From an uncultured Shinella sp. (GTDB lineage: Bacteria; Pseudomonadota; Alphaproteobacteria; Rhizobiales; Rhizobiaceae): a DNA stretch of 9,513 bases. Each line of letters starts with the position of its first letter. Positions within the stretch are counted from its first letter, which is position 1. Below the pieces are notes generated by a model. The model did not search any database. It was not told the origin of the DNA and saw nothing but the letters and a program-made list of their open reading frames with translations. The stretch is taken from assembly GCA_946481465.1 (NCBI GenBank), contig CAMLOC010000082.1, positions 1-9,513 of the forward strand. Reading direction: 5' to 3'. The translations under genes were made by a program, and so were the position numbers. Positions 1 through 9,513 of this stretch are shown here, piece by piece.

Positions 1-52
1 ACCGACCTCAGGTGCCACAAACCTGCGCTCTAACCAACTGAGCTACAACCGC
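1..52 (-). tRNA. tRNA-His (GUG anticodon), 5' part only, cut by the window edge
   Basis: Read on the minus strand, the sequence folds as the first two thirds of a tRNA. It has a 7-nt 5' acceptor strand GCGGUUG, U8-A9, D-stem GCUC/GAGC with loop AGUUGGUUA, anticodon stem CAGGU/ACCUG with loop UUGUGGC, a 5-nt variable loop AGGUC, and the first three bases of the T-stem. The anticodon is GUG (positions 16-18), so it reads histidine codons. The T-arm, 3' acceptor strand and discriminator base lie outside the window. The base just before G1 (position 53) encodes U, not G. The G-1 that most bacteria encode for HisRS recognition is therefore absent, as known for a large alphaproteobacterial clade. 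The visible part is intact and I see no sign of a pseudogene. Confidence 0.93.
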
Positions 53-82
53 ACAAGGGCGCGTCGACCGCGCTTGGTGCGT

Positions 83-111
83 CACATACGGGCAGCCGCA
101 CCATTTTTCAA
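83..111 (-). promoter_or_regulatory. Probable promoter of tRNA-His
   Basis: On the minus strand a TTGAAA box (106-111, preceded by C as in the alphaproteobacterial CTTGAC form) is followed after exactly 17 bases by TATGTG (83-88). Predicted transcription would start near 76, giving a leader of about 24 nt before the tRNA at 52. The -35 fits well. The -10 is only a moderate match. No other promoter-like pair was seen between the phasin terminator and the tRNA. Confidence 0.4.
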
Positions 112-132
112 GCCTTTTTTAAAGGCCTGCAC

Positions 133-162
133 AAACGAAAACGGCCGGACGATCGCCCGGCC
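133..162 (-). terminator. Intrinsic terminator of the phasin gene
   Basis: On the minus strand, about 40 bases after the phasin stop codon, the arms GGCCGG (157-162) and CCGGCC (143-148) form a stem. It can be lengthened by a G-U pair, and the 8-base centre is itself nearly self-complementary. The stem is followed by GTTTTCGTTTG (down to 132). Stem strength and the following T-rich stretch are typical of Rho-independent termination. It should shield the downstream tRNA-His from phasin read-through. Confidence 0.7.
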
Positions 163-200
163 ATTCTATCACATCGCGGAAAACCGCGCCATCGCCCGGA

Positions 201-650
201 TCAGACGGCCTTGAAGGACTTCATGGCCTTTTCGGCGGCGGACTTGCCGGGAGCCGAAACCTTCTCGGCAACCTTCTTGGAGGTTTCCTGCAGGGTCTTG
301 GCCTGCTCGACGGCGACTTCGGCCTGCTTGCGCAGGAAGGCGGTCTGCAGTTCGAAGAGTTCGGAAACGGACTTCACGCCGAGCAGGGCTTCCATGTGGG
401 AAAGCGAGTTCTCGGCATTGGTGCGCAGCGCCTCGATGGCCTTGAGGCCGAGTTCGACGGAGCCGGCCTGTGCGCTTTCGAACGTCGCCTCGACGGTCTT
501 GCTGGCGTCCTCGGCGGCTTCCTTCATCTTGGCATAGGCTTCCTTGGTCTGCGCGGCGCCCTTTTCGGCGAATTCGCGGAAGCTCTCGGAAAACTTGCTC
601 GGGTCGATGGATGCGATGGAGAATACGTCGTCGGTCTTCTTGGTAGCCAT
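201..650 (-). CDS. phaP: Phasin family protein (PHB granule-associated, PhaP1-like)
   Basis: The 149-residue protein has the size and composition of Phasin_2-type phasins, which coat PHB granules and control their number and size. After a short polar N-terminus, residues about 17-130 form an almost continuous amphipathic helix rich in Ala, Glu and Lys, with heptad-like spacing. The segment SVSELFELQTAFLRKQAE (94-111) is the most typical phasin stretch. The C-terminus (126-149) is Lys/Ala-rich with a single Pro, as in PHB-binding phasins. There is no signal peptide or membrane segment, so it is cytosolic and granule-bound. The start is supported by AAGGAG (658-663) seven bases upstream. It has its own promoter and terminator and is divergent from the kinase gene. 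In S. meliloti, as I recall, the phasin PhaP1 is likewise next to cbrA. Naming the exact paralogue is inference. Confidence 0.92.
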   Translation of the reverse strand: MATKKTDDVFSIASIDPSKFSESFREFAEKGAAQTKEAYAKMKEAAEDASKTVEATFESAQAGSVELGLKAIEALRTNAENSLSHMEALLGVKSVSELFELQTAFLRKQAEVAVEQAKTLQETSKKVAEKVSAPGKSAAEKAMKSFKAV

Positions 651-705
651 GTCTGCGCTCCTTGGTTTGGCCCTCTCCAGAGGCGCCGTGTTCTTGGATG
701 GCTTC

Positions 706-734
706 TATATAGTCGACTTTATTTCGCATTGCAA
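706..734 (-). promoter_or_regulatory. Phasin promoter
   Basis: On the minus strand TTGCAA (729-734) is followed after 17 bases by TATATA (706-711). Alternatively, CTATAT at 16 bases spacing fits the alphaproteobacterial consensus. The predicted start near 699 gives a leader of about 48 nt ending in the AAGGAG ribosome-binding site. This is the best promoter match in the window and lies just below the inverted repeat at 739-755. Confidence 0.6.
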
Positions 735-738
735 CAAA

Positions 739-755
739 ATTGTGCGATGCACAAT
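739..755 (-). promoter_or_regulatory. Perfect 7-bp inverted repeat upstream of the phasin -35: candidate PhaR-type operator
   Basis: ATTGTGC-GAT-GCACAAT is a perfect 7-bp palindrome with a 3-bp centre. It lies four bases upstream of the phasin -35 hexamer, and further TGC/GCA trinucleotides run through the -35 itself (726-734). Known: PHB-responsive PhaR/AniA repressors bind TGC-rich palindromes upstream of phasin genes, for example in Paracoccus. Inferred: this is the site that couples phasin expression to PHB granules. The palindrome is seen directly; the regulator's identity is a guess. Confidence 0.45.
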
Positions 756-780
756 AAACCATGAGGCCGTTAACCCTTCC

Positions 781-806
781 GCCCGAAAGCCCGGGGCTTT
801 GCGGGC
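781..806. repeat. Strong inverted repeat (hairpin) between divergent promoters
   Basis: GCCCGAAAGCC (781-791) pairs with GGCTTTGCGGGC (795-806) around the loop CGG, with one bulged G. That gives about 11 bp of mostly GC pairing. No T-run follows on either strand, so it is not a classical terminator. It lies between the phasin promoter (minus) and the kinase promoter (plus), outside both predicted transcripts. It could separate the two promoters or be a protein-binding site. Its function is unknown. Confidence 0.5.
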
Positions 807-813
807 CGGGCGC

Positions 814-842
814 TGGACCCTCCGCCTGCGCGCCGCTATTAA
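814..842 (+). promoter_or_regulatory. Probable promoter of the CbrA-like kinase gene
   Basis: CTGGACC supplies a -35 (814-819, one base off CTTGAC), followed after 17 bases by TATTAA (837-842). The predicted start is near 849, which leaves a leader of about 44 nt before the ATG at 893. The -10 matches the consensus at four of six positions. The CtrA-type box at 839-853 covers the -10 and the predicted start. Confidence 0.42.
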
Positions 843-853
843 TAAAGCGTTAA
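839..853 (+). promoter_or_regulatory. CtrA-type binding box TTAA-N7-TTAA
   Basis: TTAA (839-842), seven bases TAAAGCG, then TTAA (850-853) is an exact match in spacing to the alphaproteobacterial CtrA consensus TTAA-N7-TTAA(C). Only the final C is replaced by T on this strand. Such AT-rich spacing stands out in this GC-rich sequence. It overlaps the -10 and predicted start of the kinase promoter, a position typical of repression. CtrA binding is inferred, not shown. Confidence 0.5.
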
Positions 854-892
854 TCGAAAGCCGGGACGCCGGATGGAGACACAGGCCCGAAC

Positions 893-4405
<3,513 letters not shown>

Positions 4406-4475
4406 GCCGATTGGATTAGAGCGGGGGGACGCGGGCACGCCGGAAGGCCGCCCGCCGAAGACCCGTCATCCCGAG

Positions 4476-6173
4476 GTGAACGCCTTGCAGGCATCTTCCG
4501 AAACCATGGCAGGACACCCCCTCGGCCGCAGGACGGGCGTCTGGCGCCATCCGATCCTGTCGGCCTCGGCCGTGCTGGCGGCCGCCATCGTGCTGATGCC
4601 GGCAATCGCCATCGTCGTCATCGCCGCGACCGGCGGCACCGACAACTGGCCGCATCTCCTCAACAACGTGATCCCGCGCGCCACGCTGCGCACGCTGATC
4701 CTGCTTGCCGGCGTCAGCACGATCACGGCGATCGTCGGCGTCGTCACGGCCTGGCTGGTGGCGAGCTGCGAGTTTCCCGGGCGGCGCCTGCTCTCCGGCC
4801 TGCTGGTGCTGCCGCTCGCCATCCCCGCCTATCTCGGCGCCTATGCGTTCGCGGAGTTCTTCTCCTTCACCGGCCCGGTGCAGACGGCGTATCGCGCGCT
4901 CTTCGGCTTCCAGACGAGCCGCGACTACTGGTTTCCCGAGGTGCGCACCACGGGCGGGGCGATGCTGGTCCTGTCCAGCGTGCTCTATCCCTATATCTAC
5001 CTCTCCGCCCGCTCGATGTTCCTGATGCAGGGCCGGGCGGCGGCCGACGTGGCGCGCACGCTCGGCGCCGGGCCGCTGAAGGTCTTCGCGAAGATCCAGA
5101 TCCCCATGGCGCGGCCGGCGATCATGGTGGGGCTGACGCTCGTCGCCATGGAGACGCTGAACGATATCGGCGCGGTGGAATATCTCGGCGTTCAGACGCT
5201 CACCTTCTCGATCTTCGACACCTGGCTCAACCGCGGCAGCCTTGCCGGCGCGGCGCAGATCGCCTGCGTCATGCTGGTTTTCGTCATCTGCCTGATGATG
5301 GTGGAGCGCGCCGCGCGCCGCCGGCAGCGCTTTTCCAGCCAGAAGACGACGGCGGCCGTGCACGATTCCGTCCGGCTGAAGCTTGCCGGCTGGAAGAAAT
5401 GGGCCGCAAGCCTCGCCTGCCTCATGCCGCCGGTCATCGGCTTTGCCATTCCGGTCTTCGTGCTCGGCGGCTATGCGGCGCGCCGGCTGGAGCAGTTCGC
5501 CTCCACGCGCCTTCTCTCCGCGCTCTGGCACAGCGTCCTCGTCTCGGGCTCGACGGCGCTTGTCGCGGTGCTGCTCGCCTTCCTGCTCGCCTATGCCGCG
5601 CGCACCACGCGCTCGCGGCTGAATGCCGCCGCCGGGCGCTTCGCCTCCTTCGGCTACGGCGTGCCGGGCACGGTGCTGGCCATGGGCGTGCTGATCCCGC
5701 TTGCCAATTTCGACAATGCGGTCGACGCGTTCCTGCGCGCGCAGTTCGGCATATCGACCGGCCTCCTGCTCTCCGGCACCGGCTTTGCCATCATCTATGC
5801 CTGCACGGTGCGCTTCCTCACCATGGCGGAAGGCACGATCGACGCGGGCTTCCACAAGCTCTCGCCCCACCTCGACATGGCGGCGCGCACGCTGGGGCGC
5901 ACCAGCGGCCAGACGCTGTGGAGCGTGCTCCTGCCGATGATGCGGCCGGCGACACTGACGGCGGCGCTGCTCGTCTTCATCGAGACCATGAAGGAACTGT
6001 CGGCGACGATCATGCTGCGCCCGTTCAACTTCAACACGCTGGCGACGCTGGTCTACGAGGATGCGTCGCGGGCGAAGGTGGAGGATGCCGGCGTGCCCGC
6101 CATCATCATCGTCGCGGTCGGGCTCATTCCCGTCTTCCTCGTCTCGCGATCGCTCGACCGGAAGAACGGGTAA
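4476..6173 (+). CDS. Fe(III)-type ABC transporter permease with two fused membrane domains (FbpB/SfuB-like)
   Basis: The 565-residue, very hydrophobic protein has about twelve predicted membrane helices in two homologous halves. Each half carries an EAA loop where the ATPase docks: ADVARTLGAGPLKVFAKIQI followed by P (about 190-210), and AARTLGRTSGQTLWSVLLPM (about 469-488). This duplicated layout is typical of FbpB/SfuB permeases for ferric iron, which work with a periplasmic binding protein and an ATPase. It would sit in the inner membrane. The start is uncertain: GTG 4476 is the first possible start, but ATG 4506 (MAGHPLGRR) is a reasonable alternative and neither has a strong ribosome-binding site. 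It follows the kinase gene by 70 bases with no obvious promoter or terminator between, so co-transcription is possible. No partner genes are visible. Thiamine or another substrate cannot be excluded. Confidence 0.88.
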   Translation: MNALQASSETMAGHPLGRRTGVWRHPILSASAVLAAAIVLMPAIAIVVIAATGGTDNWPHLLNNVIPRATLRTLILLAGVSTITAIVGVVTAWLVASCEFPGRRLLSGLLVLPLAIPAYLGAYAFAEFFSFTGPVQTAYRALFGFQTSRDYWFPEVRTTGGAMLVLSSVLYPYIYLSARSMFLMQGRAAADVARTLGAGPLKVFAKIQIPMARPAIMVGLTLVAMETLNDIGAVEYLGVQTLTFSIFDTWLNRGSLAGAAQIACVMLVFVICLMMVERAARRRQRFSSQKTTAAVHDSVRLKLAGWKKWAASLACLMPPVIGFAIPVFVLGGYAARRLEQFASTRLLSALWHSVLVSGSTALVAVLLAFLLAYAARTTRSRLNAAAGRFASFGYGVPGTVLAMGVLIPLANFDNAVDAFLRAQFGISTGLLLSGTGFAIIYACTVRFLTMAEGTIDAGFHKLSPHLDMAARTLGRTSGQTLWSVLLPMMRPATLTAALLVFIETMKELSATIMLRPFNFNTLATLVYEDASRAKVEDAGVPAIIIVAVGLIPVFLVSRSLDRKNG

Positions 6174-6197
6174 AAAAGAGGGCGGCATAAGCCGCCC
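6172..6197 (-). terminator. Intrinsic terminator, minus orientation, overlapping the permease stop codon
   Basis: GGGCGGC (6180-6186), loop ATAA, GCCGCCC (6191-6197) form a perfect 7-bp GC stem. On the minus strand it is followed by TC and then six T's (6177-6172), a textbook Rho-independent terminator for transcripts coming from the acetoacetyl-CoA synthetase side. On the plus strand the hairpin directly follows the permease TAA stop (6171-6173) but lacks a T-run afterwards, so plus-strand termination would be weak. Confidence 0.75.
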
Positions 6198-6419
6198 CGA
6201 TAGTTGAATGCTGTCCAACAAAAGCGTGGTGAACGGCTTCATGCCATCGGGGTCGGGTGCGACCGGAACGCCCGTCATCGGGCGCGCTCAAGTTGGCACG
6301 ACCTTGCGCCATTCCGGCTTAACAAATCCTTACCTGGCCGGTTCCGGCACAAACCTTTCGTTCACAACTTCGAGAACTTGGTTAATGCCGAGGCCGGAAA
6401 TCGTTAACGCCGGCGGCGC
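6198..6419. other. Non-coding stretch between convergent genes, with local hairpins and a near-CtrA motif
   Basis: I see no convincing gene in these 222 bases. Short open frames cross it, but they lack ribosome-binding sites and run into neighbouring genes antisense. Two hairpins sit close together: GGTCG/CGACC (6251-6264) and CGCCCG/CGGGCG with loop TCAT (6269-6284). With the terminator at 6172-6197 they would end any minus-strand transcript. On the plus strand TTAA-N7-TTAC (6319-6333) is one base away from a CtrA box. The stretch could be a long 3' untranslated region of the synthetase gene or a small RNA. No clear minus-strand promoter was found. Confidence 0.45.
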
Positions 6420-8372
<1,953 letters not shown>

Positions 8373-8554
8373 GCTTTCCTCCACTCCATGGCTTTCGTAT
8401 AGCATGTTGCGCCGCAGTATAAAGTGGCGAACGCCGGTTCGCGCCGTTGCCGGGCGCAATTCCGCCGTGGCGCCATTTGATTTCTTCGCCCCAAGCGCCT
8501 ATCCCCGTTCGCTTGAAACGATGTGAACGCCGCCGGTAGAGGACGCGCACCCGA
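8373..8554. other. Divergent intergenic region between acsA2 and the AsmA gene
   Basis: This 182-base stretch must hold both promoters. For acsA2 (minus), TATACG (8396-8401) is a possible -10 with only a poor -35 (CTTTAT, 8419-8424). A second AT-rich core, TTATAC, lies at 8417-8422. A 6-bp hairpin, GCGAAC-GCCG-GTTCGC, sits at 8427-8442. For the AsmA gene (plus), CTTGAAA (8512-8518) resembles a -35, but the expected -10 around 8536 is weak. None of these is firm. Confidence 0.35.
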
Positions 8555-9513
8555 ATGACCCTTCCCCCTTTCATCCAGTCACGGCATCTCGTGCGGGGAA
8601 TTCTTGTCGTTCTGGTGCTGTTTGCCGCCGTGCGCATCGGCTTTCCCTTCCTCGTCCAGACCGACACGGTGGGCCGGGAGATCGAACGCACGCTCGAAGC
8701 CTGGACGGGCGCCGATGTCGAGATCGGCCATGCGGCGGAATTCGCCTTCTGGCCCTATCCGCGGGTGACGCTCGGCAATGTGCGGATCGTCGCTTCGGCC
8801 GACAGGAGCGAGCTTGCCCATGTCGAAACCATCTCGGCCAGCTTCGACCTGTTCGGCGCGGTGCGCGGCAAGCCCGTCTTCGGCGATTTCGACCTGATGC
8901 GCCCGACGATCCGGGTGGGCTGGGATGCCGAGGGCGTCTTCAACTGGCGCCACAGCGGCTGGCTGATGCAGGCCATCGACGCCGCCAAATCGGTCCCGGA
9001 AGGCCAAGCGATACCGGAACTGCCGGAAGAGCGCATCGGCACGATCAACGTGTTCGACGGGGTTATCGAGGTCGCGCAGGACGACGGCAGCGCCCCCTTC
9101 CGCATCTCGGACATCAACGGCAGCATCGACTGGCCCGCCCTCAGGCGGCCGCTCGACCTCACGCTTTCGGGCATCCTCAACGGCGAGATGAGCCGCTGGA
9201 CCCTCGACTGCGACCAGCCGCTCGCCCTGCTCGCCGGGCACAATGCCAATGTGCGCACCAACCTTTCCGCCGATCCGACGACGATGAACTTCGAAGGCAT
9301 CGCCAACCTTTCGACGAACGCCTTCATCGCCGGCAACATGACGCTGTCGACGCCCTCGCTCGGCCATCTCCTCGCCTGGCAAGGCAAGGACATCCCCTCC
9401 GTTGGCAATCTCGGCCATATCAATGCCGAGGCGAAGGTGACGACGGCGGGCTATACGGCCAAGCTGGAAAATCTGAAGCTAATTCAGATTTTGGCCAGAA
9501 AGCAAAAACAATG
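8555..9513 (+). CDS. AsmA family protein, 5' part, running off the right edge
   Basis: The visible 319 codons begin with a short basic N-terminus and one membrane segment (about residues 12-34). The family's typical start follows: a segment of the form DVEIGHAAEFAFWPYPRVTL with LGNVRI (about 50-75), then repeated beta-rich stretches. AsmA-like proteins are anchored in the inner membrane, reach into the periplasm and are linked to phospholipid transport and outer-membrane assembly. Family members are often 600-1,200 residues, so most of the gene should lie beyond the edge. The ATG at 8555 is supported by GAGGA (8539-8543) eleven bases upstream. From about codon 309 the reading stays open but switches to rare codons (CTA, TTG, AGA, AAA, CAA) in AT-rich DNA just after a palindrome. 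The last ~11 residues may therefore not be native. Confidence 0.85.
   Translation, partial: MTLPPFIQSRHLVRGILVVLVLFAAVRIGFPFLVQTDTVGREIERTLEAWTGADVEIGHAAEFAFWPYPRVTLGNVRIVASADRSELAHVETISASFDLFGAVRGKPVFGDFDLMRPTIRVGWDAEGVFNWRHSGWLMQAIDAAKSVPEGQAIPELPEERIGTINVFDGVIEVAQDDGSAPFRISDINGSIDWPALRRPLDLTLSGILNGEMSRWTLDCDQPLALLAGHNANVRTNLSADPTTMNFEGIANLSTNAFIAGNMTLSTPSLGHLLAWQGKDIPSVGNLGHINAEAKVTTAGYTAKLENLKLIQILARKQKQ
9468..9492. repeat. Perfect 10-bp inverted repeat at the AsmA junction
   Basis: AAAATCTGAA (9468-9477), loop GCTAA, TTCAGATTTT (9483-9492) form a perfect AT-rich palindrome inside the AsmA reading frame. Beyond it the final 21 bases remain AT-rich, unlike the preceding 900 bases of the gene. 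This may mark the end of an inserted element, a fold-back assembly or amplification chimera, or, less likely, chance. Confidence 0.6.

Noticed and set aside
112..126. GCCTTT/AAAGGC hairpin with T loop, as a second terminator
   Set aside because: AT-weak stem, mostly a homopolymer effect, and it abuts the -35 of the tRNA promoter. The stronger terminator at 133-162 already explains phasin termination.
169..762. 197-residue minus-strand frame overlapping the phasin
   Set aside because: It runs through the phasin in another frame and through its promoter, and the peptide has no family signature.
4416..6278. 620-residue minus-strand open frame opposite the permease
   Set aside because: Composition is dominated by Arg, Gly, Glu and His with no domain, and the frame passes through the minus-strand terminator. 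The plus-strand product is a clear permease.
8373..8459. Upstream in-frame start adding 29 residues to acetoacetyl-CoA synthetase
   Set aside because: The ATG at 8372 has a strong ribosome-binding site, and the extension is Arg-rich and unlike the family start.
8512..8542. Promoter for the AsmA gene (CTTGAAA plus a -10 near 8536)
   Set aside because: The -35 is good, but no acceptable -10 is found at 16-18 bases, so it is not listed as a firm feature.
8579..9418. 279-residue minus-strand open frame opposite the AsmA gene
   Set aside because: Low-information Arg/Ala/Glu-rich frame; the plus-strand product has the AsmA start and membrane segment.

Overview
The window looks like chromosomal DNA of a Rhizobiales alphaproteobacterium, most likely Rhizobiaceae (Ensifer/Sinorhizobium, Rhizobium or Shinella type). 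Grounds: high GC with GC-rich third codon positions; a tRNA-His gene without an encoded G-1, a known alphaproteobacterial trait; a PdhS-family (CbrA-like) histidine kinase; and the gene order phasin / CbrA-like kinase / acetoacetyl-CoA synthetase, which as I recall matches the phaP1-cbrA-acsA2 neighbourhood of Sinorhizobium meliloti (not checked here).

Layout, left to right. Positions 1-52 hold the 5' part of tRNA-His(GUG) on the minus strand, cut by the window edge, with a plausible promoter at 83-111. A minus-strand phasin gene (201-650) has an intrinsic terminator on its 3' side (133-162) and a good promoter plus a palindromic operator candidate on its 5' side (706-755). The 242-bp divergent region then carries a strong hairpin (781-806) and a plus-strand promoter (814-842) overlapped by an exact TTAA-N7-TTAA CtrA-type box (839-853). 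That promoter serves a 1170-residue cytoplasmic sensor kinase (893-4405). Seventy bases later is a two-domain Fe(III)-type ABC permease (4476-6173). A minus-oriented terminator (6172-6197) and a 222-bp non-coding stretch separate it from a convergent acetoacetyl-CoA synthetase gene on the minus strand (6420-8372). Divergent from that, an AsmA-family gene starts at 8555 and runs off the right edge.

How the genes fit. The phasin coats polyhydroxybutyrate (PHB) granules. Acetoacetyl-CoA synthetase activates the acetoacetate released when PHB is broken down. These two carbon-storage genes flank a kinase of the family that controls DivK phosphorylation and, through it, the cell-cycle master regulator CtrA. 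The CtrA-type box on the kinase's own promoter suggests a feedback loop. The permease is an orphan: no binding protein or ATPase gene is visible beside it.

Most of the window is ordinary core-genome content, and I see no wholly new multi-gene system. The points most worth checking are the CtrA-type box on the kinase promoter, the phasin operator, the structured 6198-6419 intergenic region, and the last ~35 bases. There a 10-bp perfect palindrome leads into AT-rich, rare-codon sequence that does not look like the rest of the AsmA gene and may mark an insertion or an assembly junction.
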